From assembly GCF_013032855.1 (NCBI RefSeq), contig NZ_WQDA01000003.1, forward strand, positions 496,001 through 560,000: 64,000 nt of DNA, in the 5' to 3' direction. Both the position numbers and the translations under genes were made by a program. Below, in pieces: positions 41,715-53,127 of this stretch. Position 1 is the stretch's first letter, and each line of letters begins with the position of its first letter. The notes beneath the pieces were generated by a model that saw only the letters and a program-made list of their open reading frames with translations, did no database searches and had not been told where the DNA came from. The stretch comes from Ruegeria arenilitoris (GTDB lineage: Bacteria; Pseudomonadota; Alphaproteobacteria; Rhodobacterales; Rhodobacteraceae).

Positions 41715-42520
41715 TGCGGCTGTTTCTGGCTCTGTGGCTGGTTTTGGCCGGTTGGGCCAGTGCGGTCACGGCGGACCAGGTCGACCGTCTGACCAAGGCA
41801 ATGCATTTGTCCGACGTGATGCAGATTCTGCGTGATGAGGGTGTCGCGCAGGGGCGCGAACTGGACAAAAGCCTGCTGGACGGTGAGGGCGGATCGTTTT
41901 TCGAGGCCCAGGTTGAAGACTTGTACGACAAGGCGTGGATGCAGGCCAAGATTTATGACGCGCTGGCTGGCGGTATGTCCGAAGGGCAACTGGAGCAGGC
42001 TGCGCTGTTTTTCGAAAGCGATCTGGGCCGCGCCGTCGTGTCTCTGGAAAACTCGGCCCGTCGAACTTTTTCCGACGAAGCCATCGAAGAGATGGCCATG
42101 GCCGCCTATCGGGAGGCCGATCGTGATGCGGCCTATTTTCGTCTGATCGATGAGTATGTCGAGATCAACGACCTTGTTGATCGGAACGTGCGCGGAGCGT
42201 TGCAGGCCGATTACAATTTCTTCCGTGGGTTGGCGGACGGGCAGGGCATCACGGGCGACGACGGCGAAATGTTGGCCCAATTGCTGGCGCAGGGAGCGCA
42301 GTCCGAGCACCAAACCCGCGAGTGGCTGTACTCGTTCCTGCTGTTTGCGTACCAACCGCTCAGCGAGGCCCAGCTGCGCGAGAATATCGCCTTTTCACGT
42401 ACCGAGGCAGGGCAGGCCTTGAACAACGCCTTGTTCGCTGGTCTGGACACCATGTTCAACGAGTTGTCATACCAGCTGGGCGTGACGGTGGCGCAGGTTC
42501 TGCAAGCGTCGGATCTTTAG
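41714..42520 (+). CDS. DUF2059 domain-containing secreted protein (second of tandem pair)
   Basis: A 268-residue paralogue of the preceding protein, with a signal peptide (about 1-20) and helical repeats. AALFFESDLGRAVVSLENSA (near 96-115) aligns with the neighbour's motif. Two copies of the DUF2059 helical hairpin are visible, one in each half (PLSEAQLRENIAFSRTEAGQ near 215-235). The arrangement suggests a duplication and a periplasmic pair or heteromer. No function is known. Confidence 0.8.
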   Translation: MRLFLALWLVLAGWASAVTADQVDRLTKAMHLSDVMQILRDEGVAQGRELDKSLLDGEGGSFFEAQVEDLYDKAWMQAKIYDALAGGMSEGQLEQAALFFESDLGRAVVSLENSARRTFSDEAIEEMAMAAYREADRDAAYFRLIDEYVEINDLVDRNVRGALQADYNFFRGLADGQGITGDDGEMLAQLLAQGAQSEHQTREWLYSFLLFAYQPLSEAQLRENIAFSRTEAGQALNNALFAGLDTMFNELSYQLGVTVAQVLQASDL

Positions 42521-42532
42521 GCCGGTTTGCTG

Positions 42533-42561
42533 TTGACTTTGCCGTGTGATCCGTGGATAAG
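42533..42561 (+). promoter_or_regulatory. Sigma-70-type promoter for rplU-rpmA
   Basis: TTGACT at 42533-42538 and GATAAG at 42556-42561 with a 17-nt spacer. The transcript would have a roughly 160-nt leader before rplU, with several GC-rich hairpins (for example CCCGTCTGACGGG), possibly a site of ribosomal-protein autoregulation. Confidence 0.65.
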
Positions 42562-42728
42562 CGCGCATCCCGGCCGGAACCTCCGCGCCGGGTATCGTTA
42601 TTGTTGGCCTGACGGGTGCGCCCTGACGGTCGTTCATCCGCCCGAAAAGGGCGCGCTGTTCGAGGTGGCCTTGGCCGAAACACCCGTCTGACGGGGACCA
42701 CAGAACGCGGTAGAAAAAGGAAAGACGC

Positions 42729-43343
42729 ATGTTTGCAGTCCTCAAGACTGGCGGCAAGCAGTACAAGGTTCAGGCGGGCGACGTGCTCCGCGTTGAAAAA
42801 CTGGCTGCCGACGCAGGTGAAAAAGTCCAATTCAACGACGTTCTGATGCTGGGTGGCGATGCCCCCGTTGTCGGCGCGCCGTTCATCGATGGCGCGGCCG
42901 TTCAGGCGGAAGTGATCGAACAGATCAAGGGTGACAAGGTCATCAAATTCGTCAAGCGCCGCCGCAAGCACAGCTCGAAGCGCACCGTTGGCCACCGTCA
43001 GAAGCTGACCCTGGTCAAGATCACCGACATCCTGCCCTCGGGCGCGGACAAGTCGGGCGTCAAGGCCGCAACCGGTTCGGCTCCGGCAGGTGAAGTTGCG
43101 AAAGCAGCGAAACCCGCCAAGAAAGCCGCTGCCAAGGCAGAAGCCCCGGCCGCTGCTGCCGCCGCCGACGATCTGACCAAGATCACCGGTGTTGGCCCCG
43201 CAGCTGCCAAGAAACTGGCCGAAGCCGGTATCGAAAGCTTTGCCGCTCTGGCCGCCTTGTCGGACGAGCAGATTGCTGCTATCGAGACGGTCAAAGTGAA
43301 ACCCGAATGGGTTGAGCAGGCCAAAGAGCTGGCCAAAGGCTAA
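42729..43343 (+). CDS. rplU: 50S ribosomal protein L21 (bL21) with C-terminal HhH-like extension
   Basis: A 204-residue protein, about twice the usual length. Residues 1-101 are a normal L21 domain ([31 protein letters not shown]). A linker (about 105-146) rich in Ala, Lys and Pro leads to residues 148-204, which start with [21 protein letters not shown], a helix-hairpin-helix-like motif as in the L21/NADH-dehydrogenase-associated domain. This extra domain is known in several alphaproteobacterial L21 entries but its role on the ribosome is not established. rpmA follows after 11 nt. Confidence 0.95.
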   Translation: MFAVLKTGGKQYKVQAGDVLRVEKLAADAGEKVQFNDVLMLGGDAPVVGAPFIDGAAVQAEVIEQIKGDKVIKFVKRRRKHSSKRTVGHRQKLTLVKITDILPSGADKSGVKAATGSAPAGEVAKAAKPAKKAAAKAEAPAAAAAADDLTKITGVGPAAAKKLAEAGIESFAALAALSDEQIAAIETVKVKPEWVEQAKELAKG

Positions 43344-43354
43344 GGAGAGAGAGA

Positions 43355-43624
43355 ATGGCACATAAAAAAGCTGGCGGTTCCTCCCGTAACGGCCGCGACT
43401 CAGCGGGTCGTCGCCTTGGCGTGAAACTGTATGGTGGCCAGGCCGCCGTTGCAGGCAACATCATCGTGCGTCAGCGCGGCACCAAGTTCTGGCCGGGCGA
43501 AGGCGTGGGCATGGGCAAGGATCACACCATCTTTGCAACTGTCGATGGCGCCGTGAAGTTCCACAAGGGACTCAAAAACCGCACCTTCATTTCGGTCCTG
43601 CCAGTGGCGGAGGCCGCAGAGTAA
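43355..43624 (+). CDS. rpmA: 50S ribosomal protein L27 (bL27)
   Basis: An 89-residue protein. The N-terminal [20 protein letters not shown] reaches the peptidyl-transferase centre, and [15 protein letters not shown] is the family core. It has no N-terminal cleavable extension of the Firmicutes type. An intrinsic terminator follows 32 nt downstream, closing the rplU-rpmA operon. Confidence 0.98.
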   Translation: MAHKKAGGSSRNGRDSAGRRLGVKLYGGQAAVAGNIIVRQRGTKFWPGEGVGMGKDHTIFATVDGAVKFHKGLKNRTFISVLPVAEAAE

Positions 43625-43656
43625 GCCGAAACCCAGAAGGTTTAAGAAAAATTCAT

Positions 43657-43687
43657 GGGGGACCGGCACAAAGTGCCGGTCCCCTTT
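43657..43687 (+). terminator. Intrinsic terminator after rpmA
   Basis: A perfect 12-bp stem (43657-43660 plus 43661-43668 with 43673-43684 in essence) with a 3-nt loop (43670-43672), then TTTCTCGTTTT. Confidence 0.85.
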
Positions 43688-43720
43688 CTCGTTTTGACGC
43701 AGATTTGATCGAAAGCCCCG

Positions 43721-44329
43721 ATGCCCGTTGCAACCACCAGTTTCCTGATCTTTGCCGCCAGCCAGGTCGGCACGCCGGGACCGGCCAACATGGTCCTGTT
43801 GGGAACGGGTGCGCGCTATGGGTTCCGCGCGGCACTGCCTTTCGTGGCAGGCGTGGTTCTGGGCAAGCAGCTGATCATCTGGCCGCTGGGCTTTGGCCTT
43901 CTGCAACTGGCAGAACAGGCCCCGACAGTGTTTGCGGTTCTGAAATATGCTTCGGCGGCCTATATTTGCTGGCTTGCGTGGAAAATCGCCAACCTGCGCC
44001 TGTCCCATCAGGACGCGGGCGAGTCGGTTCCGGGTTTCTGGGCCGGGCTGGTGGTGCATCCGCTGAACCCCAAGGCCTGGGCGATGATCATCGCGGGTTT
44101 CACCGGGTTCGTCGCGGCGGGAACGTCGGTGCTGAGTGCGACGCTCACGATCGCGCTCGTTTTGTTGACCTGCCAGTTGGTCCTGCACCCGATCTGGACC
44201 TTTGCGGGCGATAGAATTGCACGCGTGGTTGCGGGACGGCCGGCGGAAAAATATCTGATGTGGACTCTCGCGGGTCTGACTGTTGCATCCGTACTTTTCG
44301 TGTTGTTCGGAGGAGGAACACACCAATGA
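43721..44329 (+). CDS. LysE/RhtB-family amino-acid exporter
   Basis: A 202-residue polytopic protein with five or six membrane segments. The family motif TPGPANMVLLGTGARYGFRAALPFVAG is near residues 18-44, and HPLNPKAW near 110 marks the second half. The likely role is export of an amino acid or related metabolite; the substrate cannot be told. The stop overlaps the ATG of the acetyltransferase gene (ATGA). Confidence 0.9.
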   Translation: MPVATTSFLIFAASQVGTPGPANMVLLGTGARYGFRAALPFVAGVVLGKQLIIWPLGFGLLQLAEQAPTVFAVLKYASAAYICWLAWKIANLRLSHQDAGESVPGFWAGLVVHPLNPKAWAMIIAGFTGFVAAGTSVLSATLTIALVLLTCQLVLHPIWTFAGDRIARVVAGRPAEKYLMWTLAGLTVASVLFVLFGGGTHQ

Positions 44330-44862
44330 AACTTGAGGCAATCATAAATCAGCCGGTCATTGAAACCGAGCGGTTCGACCTGCGCCCGCTGCGCCGGTCG
44401 GACATGGGCCTGATCGAGCACTACGCCGGGGACGAGCGCGTGGCGCGCATGACCACGTCGATCCCGCACCCCTTGCCGCCCGGTTCGATCGAGGCTTTCG
44501 TGACCCGCGCCATGGCCGAGGACCGGGACGAGGACGTCTGGGCGATGGACGCCATCAAGGATGGCGGGCCCGAGTTGATCGGGGTGATCTCGCTCAAGCG
44601 GCTGGATCGCAACCAGTCCGAAGTGGGCTATTGGGTCGCGCCCTTGTATTGGAACACGGGCATCGCCTCGCTGGCGGTGGAAACGCTGGTTCAGGCGAAT
44701 CCGTTGGAAAACGCCACGATGTTTGCCAGCGTGTTTCAGGACAATCCCGCCTCGGCACGGGTTCTGACCCATTGCGGGTTCCAGTATCTTGGCGATGCCG
44801 AAAGCTTTTCGGTGCCGCGCGACGCAAATGTGCCCACCTGGACGTACAGCAAAAAACTCTGA
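44326..44862 (+). CDS. GNAT-family N-acetyltransferase (RimJ/RimL-like)
   Basis: A 178-residue acetyltransferase. TERFDLRPLRRSDMGLI near the N-terminus, EVGYWVAPLYWNTGIASLAVETLVQ (near 104-128, acetyl-CoA site) and NPASARVLTHCGFQYLG (near 144-160) are the RimJ/RimL-type motifs. The ATG at 44326 overlaps the LysE stop, so it is coupled to the exporter, and an AGGAGGA site precedes it. The substrate may be an N-terminal amine or a small molecule. Confidence 0.88.
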   Translation: MKLEAIINQPVIETERFDLRPLRRSDMGLIEHYAGDERVARMTTSIPHPLPPGSIEAFVTRAMAEDRDEDVWAMDAIKDGGPELIGVISLKRLDRNQSEVGYWVAPLYWNTGIASLAVETLVQANPLENATMFASVFQDNPASARVLTHCGFQYLGDAESFSVPRDANVPTWTYSKKL

Positions 44863-44890
44863 CTTGTGGCCGATGGGGCCTTTGCAGTAG

Positions 44891-47028
<2,138 letters not shown>

Positions 47029-47079
47029 CTGCGAAAACTGATAGATTTGGCTGGTCCGACGACCGGAAAGGCAGATGAC

Positions 47080-48342
47080 ATGAAGGACTTTGACAGCATT
47101 CCCGCCCTGATGGCCGATCTTGGCAAGCGCGCCAAGGATGCGTCTCGGGATCTGGCTTTCGCCTCGGCCGAGCGCAAACACGCCGCGTTGATCGCCGCGG
47201 CCGACGCCGTGTGGAAGAACCGCGCACAGATCATCGAGGCCAACAAGAAAGACCTGGACTATGGCCGCGACAAGGGTCTGAGCCCGGCCATGATGGACCG
47301 GTTGATGCTGGACGAGGCGCGCATTCAGGGCATGGTCGACGGGTTGCGCACCGTGGCCGAACAGACCGATCCGGTGGGTGAGGTTCTGGCCGAATGGGAT
47401 ATGCCTTCGGGGCTGAACATCCGCCGCGTACGCACCCCGCTGGGCGTGATCGGCGTGATCTATGAAAGCCGCCCGAACGTGACCGCTGATGCCGGGGCGC
47501 TTTGCCTCAAGTCGGGGAACGCCGTGATCCTGCGCGGCGGATCCGAGAGCTTTCATTCTTCAACCGCGATCCACGCTTGCCTGGTCGAGGGTCTGAAGGC
47601 CGCAAACCTGCCCGAGGATGCGATCCAGCTGGTCCCGACCCGTGATCGGGCGGCGGTGCAGGAATTGCTGACCATGACCGACTATGTCGACGTCATCGTG
47701 CCGCGTGGTGGCAAGGGGCTGGTCGGGTTGGTCCAGCGCGAGGCGCGGGTGCCGGTCTTTGCCCATCTTGAAGGGATCGTGCACATCTACATCGACAAGG
47801 CTGCGGATCCGCAGAAAACGCTGGACGTGGTGCTGAACGCAAAGACGCGCCGCACTGGCATCTGCGGGGCGGCCGAATGCCTGCTGGTGCATCAGGATAT
47901 CGCGGAAACGCTGGGGCGCGACGTGATCGCGGCGCTGCTGGCCGCTGGCGTCGAGGTCCACGCCGCGGGTGCGCTGGCCATCGACGGCACCGTGCCGGCC
48001 ACCGATGCCGACTGGGGCAAGGAGTTTCTGGACAGCATCATCGCCGCAAAACCGGTGACCGATATCGACGAAGCAATCGCGCATATCCGGCAATACGGAT
48101 CGAACCATACCGATTGCATCATGACCGAGGATCAGTCCGCCGCCGACCGCTTCTTTGAACGGCTCGACAGTGCGATCCTGATGCACAACGCCTCGACCCA
48201 ATTTGCCGACGGGGGTGAGTTCGGAATGGGCGCCGAGATCGGAATCGCCACGGGCAAGATGCACGCGCGCGGCCCGGTGGGGGCGGCGCAGCTGACCAGC
48301 TTCAAATACCTGGTGCGCGGCAACGGCACGACGCGCGCCTGA
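47080..48342 (+). CDS. proA: Glutamate-5-semialdehyde dehydrogenase ProA
   Basis: A 420-residue NADPH-dependent enzyme acting after ProB. The catalytic Cys is in [16 protein letters not shown], with [14 protein letters not shown] and [23 protein letters not shown] motifs around it. The ATG at 47080 is preceded by GGAAAGG; the frame opens earlier at a TTG at 47047, which would give a poorly conserved N-terminus. proB and proA form an operon. Confidence 0.97.
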   Translation: MKDFDSIPALMADLGKRAKDASRDLAFASAERKHAALIAAADAVWKNRAQIIEANKKDLDYGRDKGLSPAMMDRLMLDEARIQGMVDGLRTVAEQTDPVGEVLAEWDMPSGLNIRRVRTPLGVIGVIYESRPNVTADAGALCLKSGNAVILRGGSESFHSSTAIHACLVEGLKAANLPEDAIQLVPTRDRAAVQELLTMTDYVDVIVPRGGKGLVGLVQREARVPVFAHLEGIVHIYIDKAADPQKTLDVVLNAKTRRTGICGAAECLLVHQDIAETLGRDVIAALLAAGVEVHAAGALAIDGTVPATDADWGKEFLDSIIAAKPVTDIDEAIAHIRQYGSNHTDCIMTEDQSAADRFFERLDSAILMHNASTQFADGGEFGMGAEIGIATGKMHARGPVGAAQLTSFKYLVRGNGTTRA

Positions 48343-48351
48343 GGCGCTGCG

Positions 48352-48948
48352 TCAGAACCGCAGCACCACGCGGGTTGCGCCCGTCTCGGCCGAAACCCGG
48401 CGGCCCTGAGCGGCCGCCGTCTGCGGCAGCAGGGCGAACTGCACCTGCGCCGGCGTGACCTTGTTGGCGAATGTGCCGGTTGGGAGGCCTTTCCACAGGT
48501 CGGGATCGACATTCATGCGGTCGGCCGTACCAGTGACCGTCCATTTGTCGCCCACGCTGTCGATCTTTACCTCGCCGCCCATCGGCATGGCGCTTTCGCA
48601 GCACATGATGGCCAGAAAGGCCAGTTTGATCTGATTGCGCGGCATCGCCTCGGTGACGTTCCAATGCACCCGGACACGGCCCGCGTGGTTGACATCGCGC
48701 AGCAGGTCCGTCACTTCGCTGCGGCCCAGCGGCTGATCGCTGGCCGCGCCAAAGGCCACGCGAAAGAACCGAATCCGCGCCCCGGCGCTGCCGACGCTGC
48801 CGGTGATCAGTTCCATCTCGGGGCCCTGGGTGCCGCCAACCATCTCCAACAGTTCCAGCCCATTGGTGATCGCGCCGATCGGGCTGATCAAATCGTGGCA
48901 GATCCGAGAGCCGATCAACTCGGCCAGGTTGACGTTGGTGTCGCCCAT
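48352..48948 (-). CDS. chpT: Histidine phosphotransferase ChpT
   Basis: A 198-residue dimeric phosphotransferase that carries phosphate from CckA to CtrA and CpdR. The phospho-acceptor His is H18 in SRICHDLISPIGAITNGLELL; the C-terminal half is a degenerate ATPase-like domain (Bergerat fold) beginning around residue 80. The ATG at 48948 has a strong AGGAGGT upstream. It ends convergent with proA. Together with ctrA and sciP at 17 kb it completes part of the CtrA relay inside one window. Confidence 0.92.
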   Translation of the reverse strand: MGDTNVNLAELIGSRICHDLISPIGAITNGLELLEMVGGTQGPEMELITGSVGSAGARIRFFRVAFGAASDQPLGRSEVTDLLRDVNHAGRVRVHWNVTEAMPRNQIKLAFLAIMCCESAMPMGGEVKIDSVGDKWTVTGTADRMNVDPDLWKGLPTGTFANKVTPAQVQFALLPQTAAAQGRRVSAETGATRVVLRF

Positions 48949-48993
48949 GCGTACCTCCTGTGGTATCCCCCATGCCCGACCCGGAGCCGTCGC

Positions 48994-49176
48994 ATGACAG
49001 ATCTGAATGCCATTCTTGCACCGGGCATGTTTGTCCGCCACCCAGATTTCCCTGACTGGGGCGTTGGACAGGTCCAGTCCAACATCGGGGGCAAGATCAC
49101 CGTGAACTTTCGCGACCAGGGCAAAGTGGTGATTGACGGAACACGCATCGCCTTGATGCCGGTTCTTGATCCATGA
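48994..49176 (+). CDS. DUF3553 domain-containing protein
   Basis: A 60-residue protein with MTDLNAILAPGMFVRHPDFPDWG at the N-terminus and the core WGVGQVQSNIGGKITVNFRDQGKVV. This small beta-barrel-like family (DUF3553), related in pattern to the CarD/UvrD-C Tudor-like fold, has no confirmed role. It is divergent from chpT with 45 nt between. Confidence 0.85.
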   Translation: MTDLNAILAPGMFVRHPDFPDWGVGQVQSNIGGKITVNFRDQGKVVIDGTRIALMPVLDP

Positions 49177-49284
49177 AACTGGTTTAGGAAAGGTTAACGG
49201 GGCTCGCCACCCGGTTCGTGTTGCCATTCGCCGCGCAGCTGCGGTATCAGCGCTGGGATCGCAACAAGACGACGACCATTCCAC

Positions 49285-50040
49285 ATGCCGGATACGGGCC
49301 CTTCATTCACTGTCAAACTTGCCGAAACCGACGAGGAACTGCGCGCGGCGCAGCGGCTGCGTTATGACGTCTTCGTGCGTGAATTGGGCGGTGGCGGAGA
49401 GATGGTCGATCATGCAGAGGGCCTGGAACGCGACCAGTTCGACCCGTATTTTGATCACATGCTGGCCTATGACGACGTCACCGGAGAAGTGGTCGGAGTC
49501 TACCGCCTGTTGCCGGGTGACCGCGTAGCTGAAGTCGGACGGTTCTACTCTGAGGATGAATACGACCTTACCGTTCTGAAAAACAGCGGCCGCAAATTGC
49601 TGGAACTCGGCCGGTCCTGCCTGCATCCGGACTATCGCGGCGGAACCGCAATGTATCATTTGTGGAATGGCCTCGCGAAATATGTGTCCGAACGGGAGAT
49701 CGAGGTTCTGTTCGGCGTTGCCAGTTTTCACGGCACAGACGTCAAGCACCTTGCCCAGCCTATGTCGATGCTGCATCACAACCACCTGGCTCCACCCGAA
49801 CTGCGGGTGCGTGCGCAGCCGGATGTTTATCAGAACATGAACCTGGTTCCGAAAGATGCGCTGGATCGACGGAGTGCGATGTTGCAGGTTCCGGCCTTGA
49901 TCAAGGCCTATCTTCGATTGGGCGGGTTTGTGGGCGAGGGGGCATTCATCGACCATGCATTCAACACCACCGACGTTTGCCTGATCCTCGACACCACTCG
50001 GATGAACGAAAGACAGAGACGCATCTATGGCGGAGCGTGA
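49285..50040 (+). CDS. olsB: Ornithine-acyl[ACP] N-acyltransferase OlsB
   Basis: A 251-residue acyltransferase that adds a 3-hydroxy fatty acid from ACP to the alpha-amino group of ornithine, giving lyso-ornithine lipid. The GNAT-like fold with RLRYDVFVREL (near 26-36), the VGVYRLLPGD segment and LGRSCLHPDYRGG (near 111-123) fits the family. The GVASFHGTD segment is typical. It overlaps the start of olsA by 14 nt. No Pho box is obvious upstream. Confidence 0.93.
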   Translation: MPDTGPSFTVKLAETDEELRAAQRLRYDVFVRELGGGGEMVDHAEGLERDQFDPYFDHMLAYDDVTGEVVGVYRLLPGDRVAEVGRFYSEDEYDLTVLKNSGRKLLELGRSCLHPDYRGGTAMYHLWNGLAKYVSEREIEVLFGVASFHGTDVKHLAQPMSMLHHNHLAPPELRVRAQPDVYQNMNLVPKDALDRRSAMLQVPALIKAYLRLGGFVGEGAFIDHAFNTTDVCLILDTTRMNERQRRIYGGA

Positions 50041-50881
50041 CGTGCTAAACGGTGCTGTCTGGCACAGCTCGGACGACCCGGACCCGGTTGAGTTGGGCGT
50101 GTGGGGTTGGATTTTGGTGATCCTCCGGGGGCTTCCTCTGGCTGTGCTGGTGTTCGGTGGTCTGATCGTTCTTTTGCTTGTGCGCCTGGTCGAAAGACCC
50201 ATCTTTGGCCTGCGTCGACCAGTAACGCCCTTCATTGCCCAATTCGTGTGTCGCAATGCGTTTCGAATTCTTGGGATCGGATTTTCAAGCTCGGGTGAGC
50301 TGATGCAGCATCGCGGAGCCGTCGTGGCCAACCACACGTCTTGGCTGGACATCTTCGCGCTCAACGCCCGCAAGCGTGTATACTTCGTGTCCAAGGCCGA
50401 GGTGGCGAATTGGCCCGGCATTGGTTGGCTGGCCCGGGCCACCGGAACCGTGTTCATCGAACGCAATCCCAAGAAAGCGCGCGAGCAGACCAGATTGTTC
50501 GAGGACCGTCTGAAGGTCGGGCACAAGCTGTTGTTTTTTCCAGAGGGCACATCGACGGACGGACTGCGAGTTTTGCCATTTAAAACAACGCTTTTTGCGG
50601 CATTCTTTGCAGATGAACTGCGTGATTTCATGTATGTTCAACCGGTTTCGGTTGTCTACCACGCGCCCGATGGGCAGCCGGACCGGTTCTATGGCTGGTG
50701 GGGGGACATGGATTTTGCCCCGCATCTTCTGAAGACGCTGGGCGCGCGGCGGCAGGGGCGGGTCGAATTGATTTATCATTCTCCGGCGCGGGTCAGCGAT
50801 TTCGACAACCGCAAGGCTTTGGCCGCGCATTGCGAGCAGGCCGTTCGCCACGGGCATGCCTTGGCGCGGCCAGAAAAATAG
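50027..50881 (+). CDS. olsA: Lyso-ornithine lipid O-acyltransferase OlsA
   Basis: A 284-residue PlsC-type acyltransferase completing ornithine lipid, which is abundant in phosphate-poor seas. A membrane segment near residues 28-50 precedes the catalytic NHTSWLD (HxxxxD) motif near 103-109, the GTVFIERN stretch and the FFPEGTSTDG box near 172-181. A gene overlap of 14 nt with olsB marks tight coupling. The promoter for rpsB starts just after its stop. Confidence 0.93.
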   Translation: MAERDVLNGAVWHSSDDPDPVELGVWGWILVILRGLPLAVLVFGGLIVLLLVRLVERPIFGLRRPVTPFIAQFVCRNAFRILGIGFSSSGELMQHRGAVVANHTSWLDIFALNARKRVYFVSKAEVANWPGIGWLARATGTVFIERNPKKAREQTRLFEDRLKVGHKLLFFPEGTSTDGLRVLPFKTTLFAAFFADELRDFMYVQPVSVVYHAPDGQPDRFYGWWGDMDFAPHLLKTLGARRQGRVELIYHSPARVSDFDNRKALAAHCEQAVRHGHALARPEK

Positions 50882-50894
50882 GGGTAAAAGCCCC

Positions 50895-50923
50895 TTGCAC
50901 CATCAGTCAACCTGCCGTATACG
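50895..50923 (+). promoter_or_regulatory. Sigma-70-type promoter for rpsB-tsf
   Basis: TTGCAC at 50895-50900 and TATACG at 50918-50923 with a 17-nt spacer, 127 nt before rpsB. It follows the olsA stop by 14 nt. Confidence 0.65.
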
Positions 50924-51049
50924 CGCGGCATTCAAATCCGCAGGCGGGGTTTGGTCGTTTTGAGGGAGACATCCTCATCAAGGCCGCCGGTTGGAGCAAA
51001 CGCTTCTTTCACCCCCGCCAAGGCGAAAACCGGAAAAGGAAAAAATAGC

Positions 51050-51829
51050 ATGGCTCTTCCCGAGTTCACCATGCGTCAGCTGCTGGAAGCTGGCGTTCAC
51101 TTTGGTCACCAAACACAGCGTTGGAACCCCCGCATGGCGCCGTTCATCTATGGCGCGCGCAACGGCATCCACATCATGGACCTGACCCAGACCGTTCCGA
51201 TGCTGGACCAGGCGCTGCAGGCGGTGCGTGATACCGTCGCCAAAGGTGGCCGCGTTCTGTTTGTCGGCACCAAGCGTCAGGCAGCACAGCCGATCGCCGA
51301 AGCCGCTGAAAAGTCGGCCCAGTATTACATGAACCACCGCTGGCTGGGCGGCACGCTGACCAACTGGAAAACCGTTTCCCAGTCGATCAACCGTCTGAAC
51401 CAGATCGACGAAGCCATGGAATCGGGCGCTGAAGGCCTGACGAAGAAAGAGCGTCTGGGCATGGAGCGTGACCAGGCCAAGCTGCAGGCTTCGCTGGGCG
51501 GCATCCGCGAGATGGGCGGCGTTCCTGACCTGCTGTTCGTCATCGACGTCAAGAAAGAAGCCCTGGCCATCGCCGAAGCCAACAAGCTGGGTATCCCGGT
51601 TGTGGCTGTCGTCGACACCAACTGCTCGCCGGATGGTGTGGACTACATCATCCCCGGCAACGACGATGCTGCCCGTGCAATCGCACTGTATTGCGACCTG
51701 GCCGCACGTGCTGCGCTGGACGGCATGACCGCACAGCTGGGCGCCGCCGGCGTCGACCTAGGCGAGTTCGAAGAAGCACCGGTTGAAGAAGCCGTTGCAG
51801 AAGAAGCCGAAGCGTCGGCCGAAGCGTAA
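51050..51829 (+). CDS. rpsB: 30S ribosomal protein S2 (uS2)
   Basis: A 259-residue ribosomal protein. [24 protein letters not shown] at residues 5-28, [16 protein letters not shown] near 95-110 and the nucleotide-binding-like [13 protein letters not shown] stretch are typical. The C-terminus has an acidic Glu/Ala-rich tail (about 235-259). The ATG at 51050 has AAAAGGA upstream; the frame opens earlier at 50951 without a site. Confidence 0.98.
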   Translation: MALPEFTMRQLLEAGVHFGHQTQRWNPRMAPFIYGARNGIHIMDLTQTVPMLDQALQAVRDTVAKGGRVLFVGTKRQAAQPIAEAAEKSAQYYMNHRWLGGTLTNWKTVSQSINRLNQIDEAMESGAEGLTKKERLGMERDQAKLQASLGGIREMGGVPDLLFVIDVKKEALAIAEANKLGIPVVAVVDTNCSPDGVDYIIPGNDDAARAIALYCDLAARAALDGMTAQLGAAGVDLGEFEEAPVEEAVAEEAEASAEA

Positions 51830-51853
51830 GCTGCCCGTCACGTAAATGACATA

Positions 51854-51876
51854 TGGGGCAGGGTAGACCTGCCCCA
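51854..51876 (+). promoter_or_regulatory. Hairpin in the rpsB-tsf spacer
   Basis: A perfect 9-bp stem (51854-51862 with 51868-51876) with 5-nt loop and no strong T-run. Hairpins in this spacer are common and may partly reduce read-through into tsf or affect stability. Confidence 0.5.
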
Positions 51877-51905
51877 ATTCCGTTTGAATTGAGGAGAGCC
51901 AAGAG

Positions 51906-52781
51906 ATGGCAATCACTGCAGCAATGGTGAAAGAACTGCGCGACTCGACCGGCGCAGGCATGATGGACGCGAAAAAAGCGCTGACCGAAACCGGCGGCAA
52001 CATGGACGAGGCCGTTGACTGGCTGCGCACCAAAGGTCTGGCGAAGGCCGCAAAGAAATCCGGCCGTACCGCAGCAGAAGGCCTGGTTGCCGTTCACGTC
52101 GAAGGTGGCAACGGTGTTGCTGTCGAAGTGAACTCGGAAACCGACTTTGTCGCGAAGAACGCCGAGTTCCAGGAAATGGTCGGCAAGATCACCTATGCAG
52201 CCCAGGGCGTTGACTCGGTTGAGGAACTGCTGGCCGCTGATCTGGGCGGCAAGTCGGTTGCCGACACGCTGACCGACAAGATCGCCACCATCGGCGAAAA
52301 CATGTCGGTCCGCCGCATGGCCAAACTGTCGGGCGACACCGTGGTCTCGTATGTCCACAACGCCGCAACCAACGGCATGGGCAAGATCGGTGTTCTGGTT
52401 GCTCTGTCGGGCGGCGATGAAGCCATCGGCAAGCAAGTCGCGATGCACATCGCAGCCGTGAACCCGGCCGCTCTGTCCGAAGCCGACCTGGATCCGGCCG
52501 TTGTCGAAAAAGAAAAGCAGGTCCAGATGGATATCGCGCGCGAGTCCGGCAAGCCCGAGCAGGTCATCGAAAAGATGATCGAGGGCCGCATGAAGAAATT
52601 CGTCGCGGAATCGACCCTGCTGAGCCAGCAGTTCGTTGTGAACCCCGACCTGACCGTGGAAGCAGCGGCCAAGGAAGCCGGCGCAACCATCACCGGTTTT
52701 GTTCGCCTCGAAGTTGGCGAAGGCATCGTGGTCGAAAAAGAAGACTTTGCCGCTGAAGTCGCCAAAGCGGCTCAGGGCTGA
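51906..52781 (+). CDS. tsf: Elongation factor Ts
   Basis: A 291-residue guanine-nucleotide exchange factor for EF-Tu. The N-terminal UBA-like region contains [19 protein letters not shown], and [10 protein letters not shown] near 77-86 is the catalytic TDFV motif. The coiled-coil and C-terminal module follow. Length is normal. In other bacteria pyrH and frr come next; here there are terminators and a solo LuxR gene, with frr at 4 kb. Confidence 0.98.
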   Translation: MAITAAMVKELRDSTGAGMMDAKKALTETGGNMDEAVDWLRTKGLAKAAKKSGRTAAEGLVAVHVEGGNGVAVEVNSETDFVAKNAEFQEMVGKITYAAQGVDSVEELLAADLGGKSVADTLTDKIATIGENMSVRRMAKLSGDTVVSYVHNAATNGMGKIGVLVALSGGDEAIGKQVAMHIAAVNPAALSEADLDPAVVEKEKQVQMDIARESGKPEQVIEKMIEGRMKKFVAESTLLSQQFVVNPDLTVEAAAKEAGATITGFVRLEVGEGIVVEKEDFAAEVAKAAQG

Positions 52782-52787
52782 CGCCTG

Positions 52788-52857
52788 TTCAGCCCGGGTT
52801 TTCCGGGCTGAACCAAAAACACCCGAAACCGGTTGCGCGACGCGCGACCGGTTTTTT
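52788..52857 (+). terminator. Tandem hairpins terminating tsf
   Basis: Two stems follow the stop: a perfect 10-bp stem (52788-52797 with 52803-52812) without T-run, then a 12-bp GC-rich palindrome with a one-base centre (52828-52839 with 52841-52852) ending in six T. The second is a true intrinsic terminator. Confidence 0.8.
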
Positions 52858-53127
52858 ATTGGCGAATTTTCCGATTGATCAGAGTAGTAATTGGAGGGCC
52901 CCGCAAGATGGGGATGGTCGAGGCCCCCCAAAATTTCCGACATCGGCACGCGGACGAATAAGCGCCCTTTGTCAGAGCGAACGGAGAGCCTTGGCAATAC
53001 AAAGATCCGTCCAAATGTTCCTTGGCTAAAGCCACCACTCACGGAACAGGATCAATGTGCAATTTCTGCGCGGTTTTAGGAAGTCATGTATTCCTTACCT
53101 AAGGTCAACTGCCGCGCGACAGCGGAT
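52858..53127. other. Gene-free stretch between tsf and luxR-type gene
   Basis: This 270-nt region contains a short frame at 52891-53079 without a ribosome-binding site and with poor codon use, so I do not call it. A partial inverted repeat AGGAA/TTCCT near 53081-53095 lies downstream of the LuxR gene. No RNA gene is recognisable. Confidence 0.5.

Noticed and set aside
52891..53079. 62-codon frame between tsf and the LuxR gene
   Set aside because: No ribosome-binding site, mixed composition and no hydrophobic or repeated pattern; likely chance.
53081..53095. lux-box-like inverted repeat AGGAA-N-TTCCT downstream of the LuxR gene
   Set aside because: Only 5-bp arms and located at the 3' end of the gene with no gene to control nearby.
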